Shown: positions 44,311 to 56,487, counted from the first letter of the stretch. The stretch: 64,000 nucleotides of DNA from Orychophragmus violaceus (GCA_030180135.1 CM058230.1:15191082-15255081), one strand, 5' to 3'. Notes: generated by a model from the sequence alone, not told the origin. Numbers and translations are program-made.

Positions 44311-44379
44311 GAAGGTACGGCGTTATCCCCACCTCCGGCTCCGGCTAAGAGTTTACGAATCAATCTCCCTCGTCTCTGC

Positions 44380-44392
44380 GGGGGGGGGGGGG
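44380..44392 (+). repeat. G13 homopolymer
   Basis: Thirteen consecutive G between gag and pol. A likely site of length error or slippage. Confidence 0.9.
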
Positions 44393-44446
44393 TGTACGGG
44401 CTATACCCCCTAAACGAATCGACTTCATCTTCGGTGGCTCCAAGCT

Positions 44447-47400
44447 TTGCCGAGACTCGGTCAATTCAATCAAAGCTCTTCAAAGAAGAGTCGAGACCGA
44501 CAAAGGGGAAAAAACCCAATGTTAGGTCCAGACCACGAAAGCGAGACAAGTAATCTCGACAAACCATACGACGACGCTCTCCTCGTTTGTCTAGTAGTGA
44601 GAGATGTCGAACTCTCAAGGATAATGATTGACACAGGAAGTTCGGTAGATGTCCTCTTTTACGATGCATTCAAAAAGATGGACTTCAACGACTCCGAGAT
44701 CGTGGAAGAAAAGACACCACTAGTAGGGTTCGCTGGCGAAACAACGTACTCGATGGGCTCTGTCTTCGCCCCGGTAATCGCTGGAGGAGTCCGAAGAATG
44801 ACAGAGTTCGTCATAGTGGATCAGCCAGCTCCCTATAACGCTATTCTAGGTCGACCGTGGATATACGACATGAAAGCTGTACCATCGACCTACCATCAAT
44901 GCGTAAAATTCCCAACTCCTAAAGGGGTAAAAACCGTGTACGAAAGTCAAAAGATTTCCCGCCACTGCTACATGAACGGATACAAGCAGATTGAGAAATC
45001 CCCTGCGTAGCAATTACAGAAAGGGGACGAGCTCGCCACCATGCAGACCAAAAGGTCGAACGACCCGAGTCAAATAGGACCTCCGAAGGACCTCTCGGTC
45101 CAAGTTTGCATAGATGATGCTCATCCCGAAAGACTCGTTGGCATTGGAATCGACCTATCAGAGCCAGCCAAAAACGAACTGGTCTCTTTCCTTAAACAAA
45201 ACGTCGACTCCTTTGCCTGGTCTTCAGCAGACATGAAAGGGATCAACATTGACGTTACCAGCCACGAGCTGAATGTCGACCCAACCTACAAACCGGTAAG
45301 ACAGAAAAGTCGAAAACTAGGTCCGGAACGAGCTCAAACCATCAACGACGAGGTCGATCGATTATTAAAAATCGGATCGATCAGAGAGTTTAAATACCCC
45401 GACTGGCTTGCGAACCCTGTAGTGGTTAAGAAAAAGAACGGGAAGTGGAGAGTATGTGTAGATTTCACGGATCTCAATAAAGCGTGTCCGAAGGACAGCT
45501 TTCCACTCCCACACATCGACCGACTGGTCGAAGCCACTGCCGGACACCAGCTACTATCCTTCATGGACGCTTTCTCGGGGTACAACAAAATATTAATGAA
45601 CCCCGAGGACCAAGAAAAAACTTCGTTCATAACTGATCGAGGCACGTACTGCTGAAAAGTCATGCCCTTCGGACTAAAAAACGCATGAGCAACTTACCAA
45701 CGCCTCGTCAACAAGATGTTTTCAGGACTCCTAGGCAAAACTATGGAAGTCTACATCGACGATATGCTGGTAAAATCTTCCAGGTATGAGGATCACATCC
45801 CACAGCTAAAAGAATGTTTAATCATTCTCAATAAATACGGAATAAAACTCAACCCATCAAAGTGTACCTTCGGGGTCCCCTCAGGAGAATTCCTAGGTTA
45901 CCTAGTAACCGAAAGAGGGATCGAAGCGAACCCCAAACAGATCGCAACATTCATAGAGATGAAATCTCCCAAAACGACGCGAGAAGTCCAGCGCCTAATC
46001 GGCAAAATAGCTGCTCTGAACTGTTTCATCTCGAGGTCGACTGATAAATGTCTGCCCTTCTATCACTTACTCAAAGCGAACAAAAAGTTCCTCTGGGACG
46101 AAAAGTGCGAAGAAGCGTTCACTCAGCTCAAAGCTTACCTAAGCGAACCACCTATACTGGCGAAACCAGTAGAAGGGGAACCCCTCTACCTCTACCTAGC
46201 TGTTTCCACAGCAGCAGTAAGTGGAGTCCTGGTTCGCGAAGAACAGAATGAACAACGGCCGGTGTATTACATCAGTAAAACCTTGATCGACGCTGAAACC
46301 AGATACCCCGCCATGGAAAAACTCGTCCTAGCGCTAGTGACATCAGCTCGGAAGCTCCGACCATACTTTCAATCGCACTCGATCATAGTGATGACCTCTC
46401 AGCCACTGAGAACCATCCTTCACAGTCCAAGCCAGTCAGGTCGATTGGTCAAATGGGCTATCAAACTTAGCTAGTGCGACATAGAATACAAGGCTCGAAC
46501 GTGCCTAAAAGCGCAAGTACTAGCAGATTTCATAATCGAGCTCCCTCCGACCATCGAACTCGACCCGACCTCGGCACAAAGGTGGAAACTCTATGTCGAT
46601 GGAGCTTCCTCGAGGCAAGGATCCGGAGTCGGAGTAAAACTGGTCTCCCCAACAGGCGAAGTACTAGAACAATCGTTCAGACTGGGCTTCGCCGCTTCAA
46701 ATAACGAAGCAGAATACGAAGCGTTAATAGCCGGGCTCAGACTAGCGATAGCAATAGGAGCCCGGGAAGTTGACGCCTTCAGCGATTCCCAATTGGTCAC
46801 GAGCCAGTATCATGGCGACTACGAGGCCAAAGACGAACAAATGGAAGCATACCTACGGGTAGTCCACACGCTCGCCGAACAGATCAAATTCTTTGATCTA
46901 ACGCGAATCCCACGCGGGGAAAACACCGCAGCCGATGCCCTAGCCGCATTAGCATCGACATCAGATCCTAACCTCAAAAGGATCATACCGGTCGAGGGGA
47001 TCGAAAAACCGAGCATCGACGTAGCCCTGAAAGCTCTGTCCTTGAAAGGGGACGGGCCCACCATAAAGAACGATGTCGAGCACAAAGAATGTCCCGATGA
47101 CACCAGTCGCGACATCATCGAGATTGATGATGACCTCGATCCAAGATAAGCCGTGTACGTCGCGAACGTCCCCGACGGACCGATCCAAGCCGCATCCACT
47201 AGTCAAAGACCCGAGCCTAACAATGACGAAGATTGGAGAACTCCGATCATTCGATACATTAAAAATGGCGAAGTTCCGGACGACAAGTGGGAGGCACGGA
47301 AACTCAAAACACAAAGTGCAAGGTACTGCGTCACACAAGGAGAGCTCTTCAAAAGGAGTCTCTCCAGACCTTACCTAAAATGCCTTATCAAAAAGCAAGC

Positions 47401-48481
47401 CCTAGCCGTGATTACACAAGCACACGACGGATCCTGCGGAAGCCATTCCGGAGGACGAGCATTGGCCGTGCGAATCAAAAGGCAAGACTATTTTTGGCCG
47501 ACAATGGCCACCGAATGCGAGTCCTTCTCCAACAAATGCGACAAGTGCCAAAAGCACGACCCAATTATCCACCAAGCATCGGAGAAACTCTCCTCTATCT
47601 CATCGCCATACCCATTCATGCGATGGGGAATGGACATCGTGGGGCCCCTAGTCGCATTCGGCAAAAAGAAAGCCACACACTTATTGGTAATAACAGACTA
47701 CTTCACCAAATAGATTGAAGCAGAGTCGTACCAAAAGGTCAAAGACGTTCACGTCAAGGAGTTCGTCTGGCGAAACATCGTTTGCCGGCACAGACTACCC
47801 CACGAGATCGTCACTGATAACGGTTCCCAGTTCATATCAAATGCCTTCAAGGAGTTCTGCAGAACGTGGAACATAAAGCTGACTTACTCAACGCCACGCT
47901 ATCTGCAAGGGAATGGGCTGGCAGAAGCGGCCAACAAGGCAATCATGAATAGCCTCAAGAAAAGACTCAATGTGTGCAAAACGAGCTGGAGTGATGTACT
48001 CCCGGCCGTACTCTGGGCCTACCGGACTACCCCCCGCAAATCCACCGGCGAGACTCCCTTCTCGCTGGCTTACGGGATCGAGGCGGTAGTACCAGCTGAA
48101 ATCCTCGTATCAAGCATCCGCAAAGAGGAATGCCCACGACGAGAGGAACTCAATAACAAGATGATAACTGACGAGCTCGATCTCGTCGACGAAAGGAGGA
48201 ACCTCACACTAGCTCGAATCCAGAACTACCAACAAGCCGCAGCTCGTTACTACGATTCCAAGATCAAATCTCGAAGGTTTCAAGTAGGAGAGCTCGTCTT
48301 ACGGAAAGTGTTCGACCATAAAAAGGAAGAACACGCTGGGAAGTTAGGAGCAAAGTGGGAAGGTCCTTACCAGGTCACCGATGTTGTAAAGGACGGGGTC
48401 TACCGACTCAGGTTGGTGGAAACCCAGAAACCTGAACTACGACCTTGGAACATCATCAACCTCAAAAAGTACTTCCACTAA
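44447..48481 (+). pseudogene. Tat element pol with six in-frame nonsense codons and no frameshift
   Basis: A single reading frame across 4 kb. Protease has MIDTGSSVDVLFYDAF and ILGRPWIY. RT has NGKWRVCVDFTDLNKACPKD, then VYIDDMLVKS as the catalytic centre. RNase H is around 46,050-46,470. The second RNase H has LYVDGASSRQGSGVGV and NNEAEYEALIAGL. Integrase has the HHCC region before 47,590, then WGMDIVGPL and EIVTDNGSQF, and ends NLKKYFH at 48481. Stops end at 45010, 45655, 45688, 46474, 47149 and 47713. Several fit CGA to TGA, CAG to TAG or TGG to TAG, as from methyl-cytosine decay. Confidence 0.9.
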
Positions 48482-48704
48482 GAGTACGACAACATAATCG
48501 AACTACGAAATGGCTTGATCCCCTTAAAATGGTACGTAGGCAGCTCGACTTCGAGCGCAGCCACCCCCCCAAACACAAAGCTCTTACCGAGCTCAACAAC
48601 TTCTGACGAAGTCATACTAGCTTATCTTTGTGAAATCAAGATAAGTCTCCTAATCAAACGCCTCTTTCTGTTATAAAAGTTAGAGTCGATACGTCTACAT
48701 TGTG

Positions 48705-49130
48705 CAAAGAGATATGAAATTATCTCTTCGAAAGCAAAAAGAAATGAAATTATTTCTTCAAAAGCTAAAGTGATATGAAATTATCCCTCCGTAAACAAGC
48801 GATATGAAATTATCCCTTCCAAGCGATATGAAATTATCTCTTCAAAAATCAAGCGATATGAAATTATCTCTCAATCAAGCGATATGAAATTATCCCTCCC
48901 GAGAGACCTTGAACGGCCTCCCCCAAAACCGAAGTGATATGAAATTATCCCCTCAAACAAGCGACCCGAAATGGTCCTTCCAAATCGAACGAGCTGAAAT
49001 GATCGTCCCAAAACAAGCGACCCGAAATGGTCCTTCCAAATCGAACGAGCTGAAATGATCGTCCCAAAACAAGCGACCCGAAATGGTCCTTCAAAATCGA
49101 ACGAGCTGAAATGATCGTCCCAAAGAAAGA
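48705..49130 (+). repeat. Two tandem-repeat arrays downstream of Tat pol
   Basis: About eight units of 25-30 bp with core CGATATGAAATTATCYCT (48,708-48,955), then three near-perfect 56-bp units beginning CAAGCGACCCGAAATGGTCC and including GAACGAGCTGAAATGATCGT (48,957-49,125). These non-coding arrays lie between pol and the antisense gene. Confidence 0.85.
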
Positions 49131-49650
49131 GATCCAGAGCGATCCTTCCAAAACCAATAATTCTTCTAAACCTTATACGGATTAAAAGAATTGGGGGACT
49201 ACCCCCTCCCTCCAAGAAAAGGACAACGAAGTCAAGACAGTCATTCAAGCAAACAACCTTTGTAAGTCTACTTCGATTCATTCCTATATACTTAATATTC
49301 CTTATATTCAGCAATTTCGAAAGCATCCAGCTATAAGCTCGAATCTTACACTACAAAAGAGTGGTACCTTGCGTGCAACCGACTTAAAAGTTCGTAAAGA
49401 ACTCCCTAAGGCAATTCGAGACAAGTTACTTGTCGACCCCTCCGAAGAGGTTCAAGTCGCCATAACAGCCGAACCTTATGCTAAGGCGCTAAAACATTAA
49501 AATCTATGCTATGGCATGCAGGATTTGAAAGCAACGCATGAACAAAACAAGGACTTAACATCCTCAATATCACAAAAGCCCCCTTGGACAACCAGAGTTT
49601 GAAAAAGGAAATTAAAAGCCCTCTCGGGCAACAACAACAACAATTTTTAA

Positions 49651-51976
49651 CTAAAACGCAGCATAGGAGGAGCCTTCGACCTGGCCCTCCGCCCCATCAC
49701 CCGCCTCTCTTCTCGGCCGGGAGTCGACCTCGTCAGTCATCCTCGGGTCAGTCTCAGCCGGAGGAGTAGGCGGAGAACCCGCCATGGCCACGGAATCCTC
49801 CGATATTGCCGGCAAGGCAAGCTTGCCAACGCTAAAATCAGAGACTGCCGCGGCCTCCATCTCCGCTGCGGCAAGTCGCTTTTGCTCAGCCAGCTTAAAA
49901 ACCTCTCGGGTCATATCCACTTCTCCAGCTGCGATCTCAGCGATAAGCTCGATGTTGGCAAAAGTCTCTTGGAGACGGATCTCGGCGCTGGTCTGGATTT
50001 TCCTCTTCTCGGCTCTCTCTTTAATCCCGGCCAGAATCGTCAGATACTGGCCATTGAGTTCTCTTCGAGCCTTGCGAAGCTCGACCCGGCTCGACTCTTC
50101 CACAGTCCGAATGCGAGCCTTGGCGGCGCTAAGCTGACAAGACAGCTCCTCCTCCCTCCTCTCGAGATACGCAATCCTGGCCTCTGCAGCAGCATGGTCT
50201 GTAACCCTCTTCTTCAGGCGCTCCTCCCTAGCTAAAGCTTCCTGGAGCTCAGCATTCATTTGGGTAGCAGCCTCCCGAGCAGACTCGAGCTCGTAGGTCT
50301 GAGCGTCCAGCACCTCGTTCTCAGACCGAACCGCGTACGTATTCACCGCATCTACGGCCTGCAAAGAAAGCGTCGGTTTAACAAAAAAAACTCTAAAGAA
50401 AAAAGGAGACCAAAGCAAAAACGTCTCACCTTCCCGATGACCGCCATCATCTCGGAATATGCACTACCGAGGACCGTTTCCCCAGTAACTGGGAGCTCGG
50501 AGCCAACAGGCCTAACGCGCCTCAGCAGACCAACCACACCTTCTGGATCATCTACAACCGAGCACTCTTCTCGGTCCGACCCTTCTGGACTCCCTCCCGC
50601 GTCTACTTTACGACGCTTCGGCGAAGGAGGAAGAGACCCTCCTCGGCTCCGACGATCTCCCTCCCCGGACAAATCCGGCTGAGAATCGCGGAGAGCAGCA
50701 TCTCTAAACCGAGGCAAACCCACCTCCCGTTCGACCAAGGGGAGAGTCGCGTCGACGATCCCCGCAACCGTTCCCTCCGGGCCCGTCACCGGAAGGAGCG
50801 AGGTCTGAGCAGGAGGAGGAGGATAAGCCGGAGGCGGAGGAGGAGCCCGATCAAGGGCAAATAGGAGGGCATTACTAAGGTCGCCCGCCCCCATCTTGTC
50901 GACCAGTTCGATCGGGTCTTTCCCGTTCCAGCGACTGCTCACTCTGCGAGATAACGTCTCGCGAGGAAGGGAATTAGCAGCCGAGCTGTCACCCGGAAGA
51001 GGTCGAGCTATAAATAAAATGAAAAAGTCAGACAAGTCAAAACGACGATGACAAACAAAAACATTGCGAACAAAACGACTCACCCTCTCCGGCCCGCTCG
51101 GAAATACGAAGTGGAGGCTGAGTAGCTTGAGCCGGGAGAGTCCGAGAAGGTTCGGAAGGAAGCAATGGGTTTTGAGGAACCCGAGCGCGGTCCCGTGGAG
51201 CTCGCTCAGGGCCAACCCGCAGAACGGCCTGCACACGCTCAATCGTGAAACTACCCCAATTAACAGCGCCCCCTCTCAGACGAGCCAACAACGCCTCTGT
51301 GATCGGGTTGGTAGCAAGCGACTCCAGAGCCTCTGTGATAGAAACCAGACCAGATAAGGGACGGCCTAACAAAAAAAAAACAACAAAACACTAAAACCAG
51401 GGCCTTACCGACACTGGACGACCATCGGGACGGGATGACCGAATAGTCAAAGTCCCCGACCGAATGATGGATTATCCTGAAGAAGAAGTATCGGTCCTTC
51501 CATACATCTTTCGTCGGAACATCCCCGAGGACCCGCCCAAAACAAGGCGAGAGATAGTAAGTCCCCCGGAACTTAGCGTTGTGCTTCACCGAGCAAACAC
51601 GCATAAGTTCCTCAGGCCCAAACTCGATTCCTTCTTCTGCGGCCCTGACTCCGAGTCCGATGACATACCGGACAAAGTTCGGCGTCATCTGATGAAACAC
51701 CAGTTGAAGCTGGGCCAGCACCAAAGAGATTAAGCGGGGAATAGGGAAGAAAAGCCCGCATTTCTCGAAGTAGGCGTATGAGGCGCAACAATAACCCTCC
51801 ACCGCGGTCTCCGGCGACACCGCCGGCGACGGAATCACAATTTCCACCTCCGGTGGAATCCTGCAAACCCTCCGCAACCTTTCGATTTGGTCTACGGATA
51901 GGGAAGACGGCGGATGTGGGCCAAACGAGCCCGCCGCCGTGCTAGCACTAGCCCCTGTCGCATCTCTGAGAGCCAT
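49651..51976 (-). CDS. Antisense four-exon gene inside the Tat element, PF04195-like
   Basis: Exons on the minus strand: 51976-51409, 51365-51084, 51007-50430 and 50358-49651. All junctions are GT-AG and frames match (568+282+578+708 = 2136 nt, 711 residues). Residues about 30-190 (DQIERLRRVCRIPPEVEIVI, ASYAYFEKCGLFFPIP, HQMTPNFVRYVIGLGV) resemble the 'putative gypsy type transposon' domain PF04195. The middle is Pro-rich with a basic PKRRK stretch that could be a nuclear signal. The last exon is a long charged coiled coil (AAEARIAYLERREEELSCQL onward), then an acidic tail. Function is unknown. No stop or frameshift is present, unlike the sense pol. Confidence 0.8.
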
Positions 51977-52575
51977 AGAAAGCGGTGTATCGGAACAAAG
52001 AAAGCAAAGAGTTTTGGAAGGAAATTTTTCCGATGGGAAGAGAAGTAAAAACCAGAGCAAAGGTAAGAGAAGAAGTGAAAGTGGGAGAGAAGAAATCACC
52101 CTCGGCAAAATACGAGAAAATTATAGTGGGAATCGTGCAAAATCTCAACCGCATGATTCCGAACTCGTAATAATTACAAGAAAATCGAGGTGATTTGGAC
52201 TCCTCGCTTTCCCCTTAATCTAACCGTAGATGTGAGATCGACGGCTGCGAGCGCGCGGTAATTAGGTCACGTCATCAAAAGAACGAGCCTGAAAAGACTC
52301 TTCGCAACCTTTGAATCTTAGCCGTCGACGATCGACCAGATCCACGGTGGGAGATGAAATTCTCAAACAAATACACGCTGTAACTGCTGACGCACTAAAA
52401 AGCAGATCAGCTCGTCCCACGCGCCCGTCCTTGACCATTGGATCGCAACAAGATCTACGGATGGGGCGAGAGTAATCATTAGATTTTTCGATGACCGAGA
52501 CACGCGCGCGTCTTCCCGAAAACGTCCACCGCCCATTAACTTCGACTTCTCGAAATCAATGGGCTGGGGGGCTAT

Positions 52576-53113
52576 TGTTGGTACTGGATTTCCCTCTAGG
52601 AAATCTGGCCCATTAACAAACAAGACAAAGGCCCGTATCCACGAGCCCGTTCCAGGATCAAAGGCGAAGAGACGAGCCGATCCGATCGTTGGGCCCAAAC
52701 GAATGACACTTTGACAAGGCCCAAGCGATGCCGAAGTAAGAGGTGATCGAGCTCGAGCTCGGCAGAAGACGACGTGGAGATAGAGCGACTCGGTCTTTTC
52801 CAGTTCAACTGATCCACGAGAATTACGGGGATCGTTACGAAGGAGAGGCCGAAATATTGGAACAGAGAGGTCAGAGTCGAGACTATTTAAAAGAAGAAGT
52901 GGCGACTCATGAAGATGATTCCGACCCTAACTAAGAAAACTTCGACTAGATAGCTCGATCATCATACTTTGTACTCTCTTTTCGACTGTGTTTGTTCTAT
53001 CTCGACGATCAATCTCAATAAAGTCTTTGATTCATAGGAAACTATACCATTTCTATATCCTAAAAGTCCAAATCCACGAATACAAATTCTTAGTGTGAAT
53101 CCCGGATCTCACA
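52576..53113 (+). repeat. Tat element 3' LTR
   Basis: 538 bp, preceded by a G-rich polypurine tract and followed by the CTATC target duplicate. Confidence 0.92.
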
Positions 53114-53678
53114 CTATCCACCTTGTTATTATTTCTGTTACTCTTCTCTATCTCCATCTCTGTTAACTTTTTTTTTATTACTATCTATTTTTCATGGTCA
53201 CATCTATTTTCTAACTTGTGGCCAATTTAGATGGATTGTCAATTTCTAACCCATGGATAGCGATTTTGTGTCTATAAGTATTGCAATTATAAGTTTGCGT
53301 GTTAGTATATATGCTATCGCTGTAAACCCACTATCCTATGTACGAATATATTGTTCTTTTTCATAGCATAGCATCCACTTTTGATCGAACTATCAATTTC
53401 TTATTGTTTTTTATATATTTTACCACCATCCTTTATCCATGCATTCCTATCCATAATACGTTTACATTTGTAAGGTAAATTTATCCATATTACCTTCCCA
53501 TTAGTCCGTATATTTAGTAAATTAAAGCAGTCTTTTCAACCAGTTTAGTAAAGAAACCTAACTTGTCAACACTTTTAAACATTGGTATCTTATATATACG
53601 TATGCTATATGTTCATCTAACTTTTAATATGGATAAAAGAAATTGTCCACCCTGTTCTTCGAAACATTCTTTCCAATA

Positions 53679-54248
53679 ATGAGTTTGACGTCTACTTCAA
53701 CTGCCCCTCCTTCTGAAGAACCATTACCTTCTAGGTGTATAGGCGTCGCAGCACCAACCATGTGCTGGTGTGGCGAAGACATCGAAGTAGGATATGGTAC
53801 AACTCCTTCCAATCTTAATCGCAGGTGGTTCAAATGCCCCGAAGCTATCCGGGTTAGATTAAAACCGAGATTCCATTGTTTTTTCTAGATTTACTTTATA
53901 TTTCAGTTTGTTTTTTTAAAACTCCTAGTTTCCGAACAACACCCAGATGAAGGTCACTTAAGCGAGTGGGTGGACGACTCTATTATGAAAGAGGCTGATA
54001 GGCTTGCCGAAGATCTCAAGAAAATTCTAGAGGACATCAAAGTTCTTAAAAATTGGTCGACTTCTGTTGGGGACGAAATGGAAATCCAGATAACAATAAA
54101 AATCGAAGTTGATGTTGCAAGAAATAATAAGGCTCCTTGCGCCACGAGCCATACATCCACCCGGATAGAGATCCACCGTTTAGTATTTGTACTCTTTCTA
54201 TCCACCCTAGCCTCTATCCTTTCAAAAAAACTTTTGCTTACAGTTTAG
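53679..54248 (+). CDS. GRF-type zinc-finger protein with C-terminal membrane segment
   Basis: Two exons, 53679-53852 and 53907-54248, joined in frame at GT-AG borders; 171 residues. The ATG at 53679 (MSLTSTSTAPP) was preferred because family members begin with a Ser/Thr-rich stretch. The GRF finger spans residues about 34-54: CWCGEDIEV, NRRWFKCP. Then LSEWVDDSIMKEADRLAEDL begins a helical region, followed by a hydrophobic end (LVFVLFLSTLASILSKKLLL) suggesting a membrane anchor. This layout is common in small plant GRF proteins of unknown role. The DNA between exons could also be read as a decayed junction, so the gene may be degenerate. Confidence 0.55.
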
Positions 54249-54973
54249 TTTTTTCTTATTCCATTTACCTTTCCAATAAATAACACAACCAAGTTTGAAA
54301 TCTGTACCTCCAAGGGGTATATTGTCAAATAATAGATTCTAGGTTCGAAGCGATATATTATTATTAAGGCCCAGTATTTTTTCTTCTGTTTTTATTCGGT
54401 AATGTTTTATTTTATTAAATCATATGACTGTCAAATCATATCATATTACAAGTAGTTCAACCTTATATTGTGTATCTATAGATTCATTTTACTCGTTTTA
54501 TTTATTCCATTTAATCCACGCCAGACATATTTGACTCTACTTAATGATGCTCTTCGGAAAAAACAAAACTTTTTTGGAAATTGTCTAATCATAGATTATT
54601 ATGGCTACTCTGCTGCCTACGGTTTATTCGATCGATACGTGACATTATATACGCAAGTTGGTAAATATGTATTTGTATCCATATATTCCATTATTATGCC
54701 TATCCATTTCAAGTCTTTAAGAAGTTTGTCTATCCATTTTTATAACAAAATAAAACCATCCATCTCATCCAACCCTTTTTAAATATATTTTCTCAACTCT
54801 TTCTCTTCCTTAGTTATGTGTGCAGTGTCCATTATCACTGATATGTTTCTAATACCTTAAACTAATTCCCCTATTTTCTGAGAAAATTGTAAACTTGTGT
54901 CTATTCGCTTGTATAAATTATTGTCCATTGACCCCAACTATCCGTCGACAGTCTCAATACACTCCACACAAAA
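54249..54973. other. Spacer with CTATCCA motifs
   Basis: Upstream region of F-box-like gene 2, with TATCCA at 54676, 54702 and 54731 and a possible TATA box (TATAAATTA) at 54,912. A 104-codon ORF at 54468 has no recognised homology and is interrupted by CTATCCAT copies; not called as a gene. Confidence 0.45.
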
Positions 54974-55759
54974 ATGAGAAGAACAATCCCCCGCGTTGCT
55001 GAATCATCTAGATCTGAACGGCCAGTTTTCAACCTTCTAGATCTGCCTCCCAAGCTTAGGAGATTCATCCTTGCCAAAAATGCCAGTGACCACCTTCGGG
55101 AACATTTCAGGGTTCGCGCTGTCTTCCGGACCCTTCGAGACGACGCGGATCACGTGAATACTCTCAGTCAGATAAATCTTATCCAGACTGCTCCATTGGA
55201 CCTACTCCCCCAATGCGTAATAAGGCTGTACAACACATGTCTGACCGCAAACAACATAACCGCTGTTTTTCTCAAAGCGATCTCCGACTTTATGTACACA
55301 GATGATGGCAGACTGGAAGGTTTTCAAAATATTAAACGATGTGAAATCGCTGGATTCAAACCTGTTGTGTATTGCTATGAAGTCATCCGTCGATCTATTA
55401 CCCCCGCCTTGGATTCAGGTTCCGACATCCCTTTCCTCTCTCGTTTGGTTATACGTTCTTTGAGGAGGCACGTCATAGAGTTTGAGCGAAACCTCTGGCC
55501 TATTGAAATCTCCATGTATTTGGCGGATGTGGTCAGGGATGAGATTGACGGAACAAGGATACCGAGATGCCGCTGCTCCCTTTTCCGATATTGGCTAGAC
55601 TTTTTGCACGAAGAGGTCAAAGCTTATGGTATGTGGGATGAATGTTTTTGGGCTATTGAGGCTTTATCCTTCTTCCAAATCATTCCCCAGACATTCCTAG
55701 AGTGGCCTGACATTTACGAACAAGATTCGGTTAACGAAGGCGGTTGGCACTACGCCTGA
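54974..55759 (+). CDS. F-box-like gene 2 (open)
   Basis: A 261-residue, single-exon intact ORF. The F-box-like region at residues about 16-70 has LLDLPPKLRRFILAKNASDH, RVRAVFRTLRDDADH and VNTLSQINLIQ. A helical middle follows (NTCLTANNITAVFLKAISDF, CEIAGFKPVVYCYEVIRRSI) and then SLRRHVIEFER. The Cys-rich tail is CRCSLFRYWLD followed by GMWDECFW; here the first Cys of the CxxC pair is Trp, unlike copies 1, 3, 4 and 5. Family: At2g35280-like F-box/TPR-like proteins (from memory). The predicted role is SCF substrate recognition, but that is unproven and Skp1 contacts may be lost. Confidence 0.75.
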   Translation: MRRTIPRVAESSRSERPVFNLLDLPPKLRRFILAKNASDHLREHFRVRAVFRTLRDDADHVNTLSQINLIQTAPLDLLPQCVIRLYNTCLTANNITAVFLKAISDFMYTDDGRLEGFQNIKRCEIAGFKPVVYCYEVIRRSITPALDSGSDIPFLSRLVIRSLRRHVIEFERNLWPIEISMYLADVVRDEIDGTRIPRCRCSLFRYWLDFLHEEVKAYGMWDECFWAIEALSFFQIIPQTFLEWPDIYEQDSVNEGGWHYA

Positions 55760-56460
55760 ATCCAGATCGGCGGCGGTCGTTGGGGTTGAGGAGTAGCTCA
55801 AACCGGTGGCGTTTTGTGTGTTGTAATGTAAAATCCTAATAAATTGTACCGAATATACATTTTTATTTAATAGTCATGTTTAAATTAAGTTCAGATCATC
55901 GTCGGTATCCACCAATATTAATTCTATCTCAACTATCCATCGTATTTTATTAATGTCACGGTTTCCAAAACAAAAATCTACAACATCGTTTTTTTTAATG
56001 TCACACTCCCCTAGCCATATTTTTCCAGGGTATGTATCTATAATACACTATCCACATGACATACTATATCTTCTACCCCGCATCCCCCTAATAGGTCAAA
56101 TCAAAACCTTCAATTTCATACATATCTCTTAGTTGTGGTATTACTAGCCATTAAAACCTCCTTCATATTTTATCCCAATAAAAAAACATAATTACTAAGT
56201 AATATGACTATCCATTATTATATCACGCTATACTACTATCCATTATAGCATATACGCTCACTATATACATACGTCACCCTCTAACATATTTATTACCAGC
56301 CTCCATAATTATAATACTTTTCACCATCCATCTATTCTTAAGTTTATTTCTTCACACTACTATCCACCTAGGCGTCGTTTGAAGTTCTTTTAAATATTTC
56401 TCTTAATCTATTTCTATAACATAAAGCCATCAAAACCGAAACATTGTGACGAAACCGAAA
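55760..56460. other. Spacer dense in CTATCCA motifs
   Basis: TATCCA at 55908, 55934, 56050, 56211, 56236 and 56361. No ORF. Confidence 0.5.
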
Positions 56461-56487
56461 CGTCGCGTTCTTTCGCATCTATAAATA
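56461..56487 (+). promoter_or_regulatory. Core promoter of F-box-like gene 3
   Basis: CGTCGCG at 56461-56467, 11 bp, then CTATAAATA at 56479-56487, 52 bp before the ATG. Confidence 0.6.

Larger units (their letters stand above)
41638..53113 (+). mobile_element. Tat-type Gypsy LTR retrotransposon with an antisense gene
   Basis: 11,476 bp flanked by CTATC at 41633-41637 and 53114-53118. LTRs are 538 bp each (41638-42175 and 52576-53113) with about 11 differences by eye (2.0%). The primer site after 42175 is TGGCGCCGACTGTGGGGA; the polypurine tract before 52576 is GGGCTGGGGGGC. Order: gag, protease, RT, RNase H, a second archaeal-type RNase H, integrase, then tandem repeats and an antisense spliced gene. 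Dual RNase H and an antisense extra gene mark the Tat lineage. Gag is frameshifted, and pol has six in-frame stops. Confidence 0.9.

Noticed and set aside
48705..49130. CRISPR-like array
   Set aside because: The units are contiguous or irregularly spaced tandem repeats within a plant retrotransposon, with no unique spacers or cas genes.
54468..54782. 104-codon ORF in the F-box-like cluster
   Set aside because: No recognised domain, hydrophobic composition typical of AT-rich DNA, and made partly of CTATCCATTT motifs.
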